Positions 53,093-61,490 of a DNA stretch of 64,000 nt are shown here, one piece after another (position 1 is the stretch's first letter; every line of letters begins with the position of its first letter). Below the pieces are notes generated by a model, which was not told the origin of the DNA, made no database searches, and worked only from the letters and a program-made list of their open reading frames with translations. The DNA is taken from contig VSIX01000065.1 of assembly GCA_008086245.1 (NCBI GenBank), forward strand, positions 31,295-95,294. The letters run 5' to 3'. The DNA is from Candidatus Mcinerneyibacterium aminivorans (GTDB lineage Bacteria > Macinerneyibacteriota > Macinerneyibacteria > Macinerneyibacteriales > Macinerneyibacteriaceae). The translations under genes were made by a program, and so were the position numbers.

Positions 53093-54898
53093 ATGGCTCA
53101 ACGATTAAATGTTTTAGTATGTAGTGGAGCATCTTGCCTTTCCAGTGGAAGTATAGAAATTAAGAAGAAGATGCTTGAAGAGATCAAAAAAGCTGGTCTG
53201 GAAGATGAGATAAGAATTATAGAAACCGGATGTATGGGTCCGTGTGAACTCGGGCCGGTAATACTTGTATATCCGGATGAAATATTATATAAGAAAGTAA
53301 AGAAAAAAGATGTTGAAGAAATTGTAGAAAATCATTTTCTTAAGGGACGTCCCGTAGAAAGGTTGCTTTATAAGTCACCTGAAACGGAAAAATTAATAAA
53401 AAAACATGAAGAAATTGATTATTTTAAAAAACAAAAGAAAATAGTATTAAGAAACTGTGGAATGATTGATCCTGAAAGTCTGGAAGAATATGTGGCATTA
53501 GATGGATATGAAGCTCTTGGTAAGGCTTTAACCGAAATGTCCAGAGATGAAGTTCTTAAAGAAATTGAAACATCAGGATTGAGAGGCAGAGGAGGAGCAG
53601 GTTTCCCCACTCATTTAAAATGGAAATTTACAAAAGATGCAGAGGGAGACCAAAAATTTGTTGTATGTAATGCTGATGAAGGTGATCCAGGTGCATTTAT
53701 GGATAGATCGGTTGTTGAAGGAGATCCCCATACAGTTCTTGAAGGTATGGCAATCGCTGGATATGTAGTTGGAGCATCTAAAGGATATATATATGTTAGA
53801 GCGGAATACCCGCTGGCAATTGAACGTCTTAGAAAAGCTATAAAAGATGCAAAGGAATATGGATTTTTGGGAGAAAACATATTCGACTCCGGATTTGATT
53901 TTGATCTCGAAGTAAGAATTGGTGCAGGAGCTTTTGTTTGTGGAGAGGAAACAGCTCTTATACATTCAATTGAAGGAAAAAGAGGAACCCCACGACCAAG
54001 ACCTCCATATCCATCAATTAGTGGATTATGGGAAAAACCCACCAATTTAAATAATGTTGAGACATATGCTAATGTTAGACATATTATTTTAAAAGGTGGA
54101 GACTGGTTTGCTTCAATTGGAACCGAATCAAGTAAAGGGACGAAAGTTTTTGCTCTTTCAGGAGATATACAGAATACTGGATTAGCCGAAGTTCCTATGG
54201 GAACTACAATTAATGAGTTAATATATGATATAGGTGGCGGTGCACCCGAAGGTAAAGAGATAAAAGCAGTACAGCTTGGAGGTCCTTCAGGTGGATGTAT
54301 TACAAAAGAATATTTTGATACCCCAATAGATTATGAATCCTTGACCGAACTCGGTGCTATGATGGGTTCTGGCGGAGTTATAGCAATGAGTCAGGATACC
54401 TGTATGGTTAATACTGCAAAATTTTTCCTTGATTTTAATACATTTGAATCATGTGGAAAATGTACTCCATGCCGGGTAGGACTTAAACAGATGTATAAAA
54501 TGCTGGATAAAATTACAAAGGGCGAAGGAGAAAAGGGCGATATTGATAAGCTAGTTGAACTGGGTGAAAGTATCAAAAAAACAGCACTATGTGGATTGGG
54601 GCAAACAGCTCCTAATCCGGTATTATCAACTATAAAATATTTTAGAAATGAATACAGACAGCATATTGAGAACAAAAAATGTTCTGCAATGGTATGTACA
54701 GATTTATTAACTTATACAATTGATCCTGATAAATGTAAAGCATGTACATTATGTGCACAGAACTGTCCAGTTGATTGCATAGATGGTGAAAGAGGCGTTG
54801 TACATGAGATAAGAGAGGATGAATGTATTAAGTGTGGTAATTGTTATGATGTTTGTCCTTTTGATGCAGTAATTAAAACTACTGGTGAGTTAGAATAA
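53093..54898 (+). CDS. hydB: NuoF/HydB-type flavin subunit 1 of NAD(P)H-linked [FeFe]-hydrogenase
   Basis: A 601-residue HydB. The N-terminal thioredoxin-like [2Fe-2S] domain has Cys10, Cys15, Cys47 and Cys51. The FMN/NADH-binding core has GLRGRGGAGFPTHLKW, NADEGDPGAFMDR and GAGAFVCGEETALIHS. An SLBB domain is followed by the N3-type [4Fe-4S] site (ESCGKCTPCR and ALCGLGQ). Two C-terminal ferredoxin [4Fe-4S] clusters are CKACTLCAQNCPVDC and CIKCGNCYDVCPFD. This is the full complement of bifurcating HydB, which oxidises or forms NAD(P)H and exchanges electrons with ferredoxin. AGGGGG precedes the ATG. Confidence 0.92.
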   Translation: MAQRLNVLVCSGASCLSSGSIEIKKKMLEEIKKAGLEDEIRIIETGCMGPCELGPVILVYPDEILYKKVKKKDVEEIVENHFLKGRPVERLLYKSPETEKLIKKHEEIDYFKKQKKIVLRNCGMIDPESLEEYVALDGYEALGKALTEMSRDEVLKEIETSGLRGRGGAGFPTHLKWKFTKDAEGDQKFVVCNADEGDPGAFMDRSVVEGDPHTVLEGMAIAGYVVGASKGYIYVRAEYPLAIERLRKAIKDAKEYGFLGENIFDSGFDFDLEVRIGAGAFVCGEETALIHSIEGKRGTPRPRPPYPSISGLWEKPTNLNNVETYANVRHIILKGGDWFASIGTESSKGTKVFALSGDIQNTGLAEVPMGTTINELIYDIGGGAPEGKEIKAVQLGGPSGGCITKEYFDTPIDYESLTELGAMMGSGGVIAMSQDTCMVNTAKFFLDFNTFESCGKCTPCRVGLKQMYKMLDKITKGEGEKGDIDKLVELGESIKKTALCGLGQTAPNPVLSTIKYFRNEYRQHIENKKCSAMVCTDLLTYTIDPDKCKACTLCAQNCPVDCIDGERGVVHEIREDECIKCGNCYDVCPFDAVIKTTGELE

Positions 54899-54920
54899 AA
54901 AAAATTGGGAAGGGAGTGCT

Positions 54921-55382
54921 ATGAAAAAGGAAGAAATTTTATACAAATATGAGAAAAGAAAAGATAATGTTCTCTATATTTTACATGAATTCCAGGATTT
55001 AAATCCTTACAACTATGTAACAGATGATGATATGCAGCTTATAGCGGATTATATTGGAATTCCTTATAGTAAAGTTTATGGAACAGCGAGTTTCTACTCT
55101 ATGATTTCAGAAAAACCTAGAGGTAAGCATATTATAAGATTGTGTGATTCTCCTCCTTGTCATCTTATGGGATCAATTGATATTTTAGATGTTATTAAAG
55201 AGGAGCTGAAAATTGAAGTTGGAGAAACAACTCCCGATATGATTTTTACTCTTGAAAAAACTGCATGCCTGGGAGTTTGTGGTGTTGCACCTGTTATGAT
55301 GATTGATGATGAGGTATACGGAAATCTTACTCCTAAAAAAGTTAGAAAAATACTTACTGAGTATAAGGAGGGGACAAAATGA
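54921..55382 (+). CDS. second NuoE/HydC-type [2Fe-2S] subunit
   Basis: A 153-residue second copy of the 24-kDa-type subunit, clearly diverged from the first. It has IADYIGIPYSKVYGTASFYSM and the cluster cysteines in IRLCDSPPCHLMG and EKTACLGVCGVAP, so all four Cys are present. GGGAAGGGAG precedes the ATG. The stop overlaps the start of the second HydB-like gene (ATGA), so the two are translated as a pair. This pairing suggests a second diaphorase module serving the same hydrogenase operon. Confidence 0.9.
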   Translation: MKKEEILYKYEKRKDNVLYILHEFQDLNPYNYVTDDDMQLIADYIGIPYSKVYGTASFYSMISEKPRGKHIIRLCDSPPCHLMGSIDILDVIKEELKIEVGETTPDMIFTLEKTACLGVCGVAPVMMIDDEVYGNLTPKKVRKILTEYKEGTK

Positions 55383-56992
55383 GTGTAGTTACAAAGTATG
55401 TTTTATTTGGAATTGATGATAATACTTTACAGGCTGGTGCGAGAAGAGTAGAAGAAGAATTTAAAAGAGAACTGAAAAATGCTGGATTAGATGATGAAAT
55501 AAAAGTTGTAGAAACTGGTAGCATGGGTATTATCCAAAAAGGTGTTGTAATTCTGGTTGAACCGGATGATATTTACTATACAGAGGTTACAATTGATGAT
55601 GTTAAAGAAATTGTAAATGAGCACCTTTTGAAGGGAAGACCAGTTCAGAGGCTAAAATTTGATGGAAAAGTTGACAAAAGCGTTGTTAGTTTTAGAGAAT
55701 CAGCTCAGGAAATAAAAAAGCAAAATAGAGTTGTTTTATCAAATTCTGGAGTGATCGATCCAGAAAATATTGAAGAATATATTGCGGTAAATGGATACGA
55801 AGCACTGGCAAAAGCAGTTACTGAAAAGAAACCGGAAGATATTGTGGAGGAAATTAAAGAATCAGGACTTCGCGGTAGAGGTGGAGCTGGATTTCCAACA
55901 GGATTGAAATGGTCTTTTACTGCTCCTCTTGACAAAAAGCCAAAATATTTAGTATGCAATGCCGATGAAGGTGAACCCGGCACATTCAAAGATAGACTCA
56001 TCATGGAAGGTGATCCTCATAAATTAATAGAAGGTATGGCAATTGCAGCATATGCTATAGGAGCAGAAAAGGGATATATATATATTAGAGGTGAATATAA
56101 ATTATCTATAGAAAGAACTGAAAAAGCAATTGAAGATGCCAGAAAGTATGGAATATTAGGAGAAAATATTTTTGGTTCCGGATTTGATTTTGATATTGAA
56201 ATTAAAATTGGAGCTGGAGCTTATGTATGTGGTGAAGAAACTGCACTATTGAATTCTCTTGAAGGTGGAAGAGGTAATCCAAGAGTTAAACCTCCATTTC
56301 CAGGCCAGGTAGGATTATGGGATCAGCCAACAGTTGTTAATAATGTTGAGACTCTTGCAAATGTTCCTTCCATAATATTAAATGGACATGACTGGTATAG
56401 AGAGATGGGGACTGAAGACTCTAAGGGAACAAAAGTTTATACAATTTTAGGCCATGTAAATAATCCCGGCTTAATAGAAGTTGAGATGGGAACCACTTTA
56501 AGAGATATTATTTACAAATATGCAGGTGGAGTTAAAGGCAATTTTAAATGTGCACTTGTAGGTGGAGCGGCAGGAGCTTTCATAGGTAAAGAAATGCTTG
56601 ATGTAAAAATGGATTATGATCATCTTGGAAAATATAAAGCAGTTCTTGGTTCGGGAGCAATTCTTGTTATGAATCAAACTGCCTGTATAGTTGATATGCT
56701 CAAAAATACATTAGCGTTTTTTAAACATGAATCCTGTGGTAAATGTACACCATGCAGAATAGGTAATGTGCATCTGTATAATATGCTGGATGATATTACA
56801 AAGGCAAAGGGGAAGGAAGAATATATTAATAACATGTTAACCTTAGCCGAATCAATGCAGCAGAGTTCTCTATGTGCATTAGGACAATCTGCATATCTTG
56901 TAATTGAAAGTGCTACAAGATATTTTGAAGATGAAATTCTTGAGCATATTGAAAGAAAAGTATGTCCGCAAAATGTATGTGAAATGAAATGA
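55379..56992 (+). CDS. second NuoF/HydB-type flavin subunit, lacking N-terminal and C-terminal Fe-S sites
   Basis: A 537-residue HydB homologue. The FMN/NADH core is intact (GLRGRGGAGFPTGLKW, NADEGEPGTFKDR, GAGAYVCGEETALLNS), as is the N3-type [4Fe-4S] site (ESCGKCTPCR and SLCALGQ). Two things differ from copy 1. The N-terminal thioredoxin-like domain (residues 1 to about 95) has no cysteines: GIDDNTLQAGARR and ETGSMGIIQKG stand where ligands are expected. The C-terminal double ferredoxin domain is absent, the chain ending in KVCPQNVCEMK. It can bind NAD(P)H and FMN but has fewer electron exits. An AAGGAGGGG site precedes the ATG. Confidence 0.9.
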   Translation: MSVVTKYVLFGIDDNTLQAGARRVEEEFKRELKNAGLDDEIKVVETGSMGIIQKGVVILVEPDDIYYTEVTIDDVKEIVNEHLLKGRPVQRLKFDGKVDKSVVSFRESAQEIKKQNRVVLSNSGVIDPENIEEYIAVNGYEALAKAVTEKKPEDIVEEIKESGLRGRGGAGFPTGLKWSFTAPLDKKPKYLVCNADEGEPGTFKDRLIMEGDPHKLIEGMAIAAYAIGAEKGYIYIRGEYKLSIERTEKAIEDARKYGILGENIFGSGFDFDIEIKIGAGAYVCGEETALLNSLEGGRGNPRVKPPFPGQVGLWDQPTVVNNVETLANVPSIILNGHDWYREMGTEDSKGTKVYTILGHVNNPGLIEVEMGTTLRDIIYKYAGGVKGNFKCALVGGAAGAFIGKEMLDVKMDYDHLGKYKAVLGSGAILVMNQTACIVDMLKNTLAFFKHESCGKCTPCRIGNVHLYNMLDDITKAKGKEEYINNMLTLAESMQQSSLCALGQSAYLVIESATRYFEDEILEHIERKVCPQNVCEMK

Positions 56993-57004
56993 AGGAGGGT
57001 TTAA

Positions 57005-58810
57005 ATGTCTGAAAAAATAAAATTAAAAATAGATGGATACGAAGTTGAAGTTGAAAAGGGAGCTACTATACTGGAAGCAGCTAAAAAAGCTGGAGTAAAC
57101 ATTCCAACTCTTTGTTATCATGAAGATCTTGATCCATCAGCTGCCTGTGGTATATGTGTTGTTGAATTTGAAAATAAAGGTGGATATCAGAGATCCTGCT
57201 GTACACCTGCAGAAGAAGGAATGGAAGTAATAACTAATTCAAAAACACTGAGAAAAAGAAGGAAAATGATAGTTGAATTAACCCTATCAAATCATCATGT
57301 TGACTGTCCAAGCTGTGCTGCAGATGGAAAATGTGAACTTCAGGAACTGGCAAATCACTTTGGTGTTGAAACCGAAGCTATGCCTAGTGTTCTTGAAGAT
57401 AAGGAAAAAGATAAATCAAGCGTTGCAATTGAAAGAGATCCGGAAAAATGTATTCTTTGCGGCAGATGTGTTGAGGTATGTGAAAATATCCAGACCGTTA
57501 ATGCTATAGAAATTACCGATAGAGGTTTTGAAGCCAATATAGATACTCCATTTGGATATGGAATCGGTGAAAGTCCATGTATTAACTGTGGACAATGTAT
57601 TGTTTACTGTCCAACCGGTGCTTTAAAAGAAGTGGACCATTTAGAAAAGGTTTGGGATGCAATTCTTGATGAAAACAAACATGTAGTTGTACAGGAAGCA
57701 CCTGCTATTAGAGCTACTTTAGGTGAAGAGTTCGGTATGGAAATTGGTAATGTTACAGTTGGTAAAATGTATGCTGCTTTAAAAAGAATTGGTTTTGATG
57801 CAATATTTGATACTAACTTTTCAGCGGATTTAACTATAATGGAAGAAGGAACAGAAGTTGTTGGTAGAATTAAAGAAGGTAAAGATTTACCTGTAATTAC
57901 TTCATGTTCTCCAGGATGGATTAAATTTATGGAAGAATATTATCCTGAACTTGCTAAGAATGTATCGACAGCCAAATCTCCTCAGCAGATGATGGGTGTT
58001 TTAACAAAAACCTATTATGCTGAAAAAGAGGGTTTGGATCCAAAGGATATTGTTTCAGTTTCTATAATGCCGTGTACGGCTAAGAAATTTGAGGCACAGA
58101 GGCCCGAAATGAGCGATTCAGGATATCAGGATGTTGATTATGTTCTAACTACAAGAGAATTTGTTAGAATGATAAAAGAAGCAAGATTAGACTTTAAAAA
58201 TCTTGAACCACAGGAGCCCTATCATGCATTAGCTGATTATACCGGTGCTGCAACAATATTTGGTGCAACCGGAGGAGTTATGGAAGCAGCAATAAGAAGT
58301 GCCTATTATTTATTAACCGATGAAGATATGGATAGTCTTGATGTAACACCAGTAAGAGGTATGGAAGGTGTTAAAGAAGCAGAGTTAGAAATAGCTGGCT
58401 CAAAGCTAAAGGTTGCGGTTGCCCACGGTCTTGGAAATGCAAGAAAAATTCTCGATAAAGTAAAGAAACAGCTAGAAGAAAATGGCGAAAGTGAATATGC
58501 ATTTGTAGAAATTATGGCATGTCCTGGCGGCTGTGTTGGCGGCGGAGGTCAGCCTTATCACAGTTCTATAGCAATGAGGGCAAGAAGAGGTGAAGGTCTA
58601 TATAAAGAAGATAGCGAACTCCCAGAAAGAGCTTCTCACCATAATCAGGCTATATTAAATCTTTATGAGGACTTCCTTGGAGAACCCGGTTCAGAAAAGG
58701 CCCACCATCTACTTCATACAAATTACTTTAAAAGAAGTGTTCTTACTGGAAAATCTATTGCAAAAGCAACGGGAGCTCATGAAAAACATCTTGAAAAAGC
58801 AGCTGAATAG
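57005..58810 (+). CDS. hydA: [FeFe]-hydrogenase catalytic subunit HydA
   Basis: A 601-residue HydA of the multimeric group A type. In order: a plant-type [2Fe-2S] domain (CYHEDLDPSAACGICV, SCCTP); the His-Cys3 [4Fe-4S] site (HHVDCPSCAADGKCEL); two [4Fe-4S] clusters (CILCGRCVEVC, CINCGQCIVYCP); and the H-cluster domain. H-cluster motifs are L1 TSCSPGW (Cys301), L2 MPCTAKKFE (Cys357) and L3 MACPGGCVGGGGQP (Cys506, Cys510). L1 is the TSCSP variant rather than TSCCP. It makes or oxidises H2 using electrons from NAD(P)H and ferredoxin. It has no extra C-terminal [2Fe-2S] domain, unlike Thermotoga HydA. It is the last gene of the operon, with GAAGGAGGG before the ATG and a hairpin after the stop. 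Confidence 0.95.
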   Translation: MSEKIKLKIDGYEVEVEKGATILEAAKKAGVNIPTLCYHEDLDPSAACGICVVEFENKGGYQRSCCTPAEEGMEVITNSKTLRKRRKMIVELTLSNHHVDCPSCAADGKCELQELANHFGVETEAMPSVLEDKEKDKSSVAIERDPEKCILCGRCVEVCENIQTVNAIEITDRGFEANIDTPFGYGIGESPCINCGQCIVYCPTGALKEVDHLEKVWDAILDENKHVVVQEAPAIRATLGEEFGMEIGNVTVGKMYAALKRIGFDAIFDTNFSADLTIMEEGTEVVGRIKEGKDLPVITSCSPGWIKFMEEYYPELAKNVSTAKSPQQMMGVLTKTYYAEKEGLDPKDIVSVSIMPCTAKKFEAQRPEMSDSGYQDVDYVLTTREFVRMIKEARLDFKNLEPQEPYHALADYTGAATIFGATGGVMEAAIRSAYYLLTDEDMDSLDVTPVRGMEGVKEAELEIAGSKLKVAVAHGLGNARKILDKVKKQLEENGESEYAFVEIMACPGGCVGGGGQPYHSSIAMRARRGEGLYKEDSELPERASHHNQAILNLYEDFLGEPGSEKAHHLLHTNYFKRSVLTGKSIAKATGAHEKHLEKAAE

Positions 58811-58846
58811 GAAAATAATTATCTAATATATAAATTAATAAATAAG

Positions 58847-58871
58847 CGGGAGGAAGGATGCCTTTCTCCCG
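58847..58871 (+). terminator. terminator-like hairpin after hydA
   Basis: 11-bp stem CGGGAGGAAGG/CCTTTCTCCCG with one G-U pair and a 3-base ATG loop. The following T-stretch is weak (TAATTTTACC). It separates the hydrogenase operon from the sensor cluster. Confidence 0.75.
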
Positions 58872-58997
58872 TAATTTTACCTTTCTAAGACTTATTTGAT
58901 TCATAAAATTATATTAAATTTCATACAATAAGCAATAAAACTAAATATCTTTAGATGAAAGAGAATTCAGTTTTATTTTAGTAATTAAACTAAATAC

Positions 58998-59026
58998 TTG
59001 ACATAAAATATAAATATATTTACTAT
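58998..59026 (+). promoter_or_regulatory. sigma-70-type promoter of the DRTGG/hydrogenase-sensor cluster
   Basis: Perfect TTGACA at 58998-59003, a 17-base spacer, and TACTAT at 59021-59026, about 34 bases before the first ATG. The rest of the 249-base gap after hydA is AT-rich, with no ORF. Confidence 0.75.
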
Positions 59027-59059
59027 TAATTTAGTAGGAAGAGATATTAAGGAGGAATA

Positions 59060-59428
59060 ATGAAAGTTAAAGAGGTAGTTGAGCTGATTGACGGAGAGGT
59101 GCTTCTGGGAGATGAAAAATTAAATGTTGAAGTTCCTGCGGCTTATAGTGCTGATCTTTTAAGCGATGTATTAGCTCTTACAGAAGAAGATACTTTATTA
59201 ATTACCGGAACTGTATCACTTCAGGTAATTCGTGTTGCCGAAATACTCGGTATTATCGGAATTATCTTTGTAAGAGGTAAGAAGCCACAGGATAATGTTA
59301 TACAGGTGGCTCAAAAAAGACTTGATATTCCTCTTATTGTAACAAAAAAAACTATGTTTGAAACAAGTGGGTTGCTGTATCAAAAAGGGATAAGACCGTG
59401 TAAAAATAGATCTGCAAGAGAGGTGTGA
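59060..59428 (+). CDS. DRTGG-domain protein 1
   Basis: A 122-residue single DRTGG-type domain. Features are VKEVVELIDGEVL, the diagnostic AYSADLLSDVLAL, LLITGTVSLQVIRVAEIL and GIIFVRGKKP, then LDIPLIVTKKTMFETSGLLYQKGI. DRTGG domains are small alpha/beta ligand-binding or regulatory modules found in BioD-like and Pta proteins. Stand-alone copies occur beside [FeFe]-hydrogenase genes in Clostridia. No catalytic motif is seen. A strong AAGGAGGA ribosome site is present. It is the first gene of a six-gene cluster with its own promoter. Confidence 0.85.
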   Translation: MKVKEVVELIDGEVLLGDEKLNVEVPAAYSADLLSDVLALTEEDTLLITGTVSLQVIRVAEILGIIGIIFVRGKKPQDNVIQVAQKRLDIPLIVTKKTMFETSGLLYQKGIRPCKNRSAREV

Positions 59429-59432
59429 AATT

Positions 59433-59783
59433 ATGAAATTAAGTAATATTGCAGAAAAAATAGGATTGAAGCTAAGAAATGATGTTGAACTTGATGACAT
59501 TGATATAAAATCAGGATATGTCGGAGATCTTCTGAGTGATGTTTTGGCCAATGCACCCGATAACTCTTTATGGTTTACGGTACAGAAACATCAAAATATA
59601 ATTGCAGTAGCGGATGCAAAGGAAATACAGGGGATTGTTATTGTCAATAATGTTAATCCTGACGATGTTCTTCTGGAAAAAGCTTCTAAAAAAGGTTTAC
59701 CAATATTTTCATTTGATAATAATTCCTATTTTGCTGCTGGGAAACTATATAAATTACTAGAAAATGAAGACATTCAGGGCTGA
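59433..59783 (+). CDS. DRTGG-domain protein 2
   Basis: A 116-residue paralogue of the preceding protein: LSNIAEKIGLKLR, then SGYVGDLLSDVLANAPDNSLWFT, then GIVIVNNVNPDDVLLEKASKKGLPIFSFDNNSYFAAGKLY. It shares the GDLLSDVLA core. Residues after the core differ, so the two copies probably form a heteromer or bind different ligands. It starts 4 bases after the first copy. Its 3' end overlaps the PHP gene by 20 bases, indicating a translationally coupled operon. Confidence 0.82.
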   Translation: MKLSNIAEKIGLKLRNDVELDDIDIKSGYVGDLLSDVLANAPDNSLWFTVQKHQNIIAVADAKEIQGIVIVNNVNPDDVLLEKASKKGLPIFSFDNNSYFAAGKLYKLLENEDIQG

Positions 59784-60498
59784 CTTACACATACATTCGG
59801 TTCTTTCACCGTGTGGCAGTCTTGAGATGTCCCCGGTAAACATTGTAAGAGAAGCTAAAAGAAAAAAGCTTGATATAATTGCTATTACCGACCATAACAG
59901 CAGTAAAAATTCAAAAGCTCTTCTCGATTTGCTTGATGATGAGATTGCTTTTTTTTACGGTATGGAACTGCAAACGGTTTCAGAAACTCACATGCTGGCC
60001 TTATTTGATACTTATGAAAATGCATCTGAATTTAATAATTATGTTTATGAAAAATTGCCAGATATCAAGAATAAACCTGAATATTTTGGAGAACAGGTTG
60101 TTGTTGATAAGGATGAAAATATTTTAGAGATGGAAAAAAAACTTCTCGCACAGTCGGTAAATATTGATATTGATGAAGCGGTAAAAAAGATTCATAGTCT
60201 AGATGGCTTGGCAATTCCATCCCATATAAATAGAGATATGTACGGGATTATTGCTCAGCTGGGGTTTTTACCGGAAAATATAGATTTTGATGCATTAGAA
60301 ATAGATGAAAGATCTAAATTCGAAGAAGTTAAGACCCAGTATAAAAACAAATATCCAATAATAAAAAATTCGGATGCTCACTACCTTGAGGATATTGGAA
60401 CCTATTATACCGAATTTTATATTGAGGCACCTACAGTTTCTGAAATAAAAAAAGCACTGAAAGGTATTGAAGGAAGGAAGATCTGCTATGATGCCTGA
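59764..60498 (+). CDS. PHP-domain phosphoesterase
   Basis: A 244-residue PHP-domain protein. Metal-binding motifs are RADLHIHSVLSPCG (HxH), AITDHNSSKNS (DH), FYGMELQTVSETHMLALF (Glu and His), AIPSHINRDMYG (His) and IIKNSDAHYLEDIG (DxH), so the full trinuclear site is present. Members hydrolyse phosphate esters, as in histidinol phosphatase and nucleotide phosphatases. The substrate here is unknown. PHP proteins are standard members of this DRTGG/hydrogenase-homologue cluster in anaerobes. The ATG lies inside the end of the second DRTGG gene, without an obvious ribosome site, consistent with translational coupling. Confidence 0.88.
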   Translation: MKTFRADLHIHSVLSPCGSLEMSPVNIVREAKRKKLDIIAITDHNSSKNSKALLDLLDDEIAFFYGMELQTVSETHMLALFDTYENASEFNNYVYEKLPDIKNKPEYFGEQVVVDKDENILEMEKKLLAQSVNIDIDEAVKKIHSLDGLAIPSHINRDMYGIIAQLGFLPENIDFDALEIDERSKFEEVKTQYKNKYPIIKNSDAHYLEDIGTYYTEFYIEAPTVSEIKKALKGIEGRKICYDA

Positions 60499-61039
60499 AC
60501 TTTCCATGCATATTATGGATATAATTGAGAATGGTATATCAGCAGGTGCCTATCATATAGACCTGTTCATTGAAGAATATATAAAAAGGGATTTGCTTAT
60601 AATAACTATAATTGATAATGGTAAAGGGATGGATGTGCATACTATTGAAAATGCACTGGAAGCTGCCTACAGCACTAAAGAGGGTAAAGGATGGGGTTTT
60701 GGTATCCCCCTTTTCAAACAAACAGCTGAACACTGTAATGGATTTTTTGAGATTACTTCAAAGGAGAAAATGTTTACAAAAGTTATAGCCCAAATGGAAC
60801 TATCAAACATCGATCGCCCACCTTTTGGAGATTTGGTTGCTAGTATTGTATCGATTATCACGGGACATCCCGATATAGATTTGTATATGCTTGTTAGAAA
60901 AGAAGATCAAAAATATGAGTTTGATACAAGAATAATTAGAGAAGTTATTGGAGATATAAATTTAGCAACACCCTCTGTTCTTGAATATATTAGAAAAGAT
61001 ATAAATGAAGGGCTTGAGGAAATAGCGTTTGTTGATTAG
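60488..61039 (+). CDS. GHKL-type ATP-binding protein
   Basis: A GHKL ATPase of 183 residues. The N-box is in MDIIENGISAGAYHIDLFI, which resembles MutL/histidine-kinase N-boxes. G1 is IIDNGKGMD, and the lid/G2 is TKEGKGWGFGIPLFKQ. There is no phospho-acceptor His domain. The C-terminal about 80 residues (DLVASIVSIITGHPDIDLYML) are a specific extension. It may act as a protein kinase in partner switching with the following RsbW-like protein. The start is supported by GGAAGGAAG before ATG 60488; the frame is open to 60467 but without a site. It overlaps the PHP gene by 11 bases. Confidence 0.8.
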   Translation: MMPELSMHIMDIIENGISAGAYHIDLFIEEYIKRDLLIITIIDNGKGMDVHTIENALEAAYSTKEGKGWGFGIPLFKQTAEHCNGFFEITSKEKMFTKVIAQMELSNIDRPPFGDLVASIVSIITGHPDIDLYMLVRKEDQKYEFDTRIIREVIGDINLATPSVLEYIRKDINEGLEEIAFVD

Positions 61040-61059
61040 GTATTAATGGGGAGAATAAT

Positions 61060-61479
61060 ATGGAGAAGATACTGGATTTTAAAATAAAAGGCAGAGATTT
61101 TATAAATGCGGGAGAGTCTACATCTAAAATGAAAAACTACTTTAAAAAGATAGGTATTTCCTCTAAAATAATAAAAAGAATTCTTGTTGCTTCTTATGAA
61201 GCTGAACTTAATGTTGTGGCTCATGCAGATAGTGGAGTAATGGAAATATTTGTTGATGAAGATAAAATTGTTGTAACAGTAGAAGATGAAGGACCCGGAA
61301 TTGAGGATATTGACCGGGCAATGCAGGAAGGATTTTCTACAGCAAGTGATGAGGTTAGAGAAATGGGTTTTGGGGCAGGAATGGGCCTTCCAAATATTAA
61401 GAGAAACAGTGATGATTTGGAGATTGAAAGTGAAGTAAATAAAGGTACCAGGGTAAAAATGGTTTTTAATGTAAGTTAA
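61060..61479 (+). CDS. RsbW-like anti-sigma regulatory factor (HATPase)
   Basis: A 139-residue single HATPase domain of the serine-kinase/anti-sigma class. The N-box is ILVASYEAELNVVAHADSG, where the typical E..N..H pattern is kept. G1 is VEDEGPGIEDIDRAMQEG, and G2 is GFGAGMGLPNIKRNSDDL, with NKGTRVKMVF at the end. RsbW proteins bind sigma factors and phosphorylate STAS antagonists. No STAS or sigma gene is adjacent; the STAS protein at 36182-36697 is one candidate. GGGGAGAAT precedes the ATG. The gap to the hydrogenase homologue is 11 bases. Confidence 0.85.
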   Translation: MEKILDFKIKGRDFINAGESTSKMKNYFKKIGISSKIIKRILVASYEAELNVVAHADSGVMEIFVDEDKIVVTVEDEGPGIEDIDRAMQEGFSTASDEVREMGFGAGMGLPNIKRNSDDLEIESEVNKGTRVKMVFNVS

Positions 61480-61490
61480 AAGGATAAACT

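Noticed and set aside
53611..54045. Minus-strand 144-codon frame opposite the first hydB
   Set aside because: It is a shadow of a strongly conserved flavin-subunit gene, with no ribosome site.
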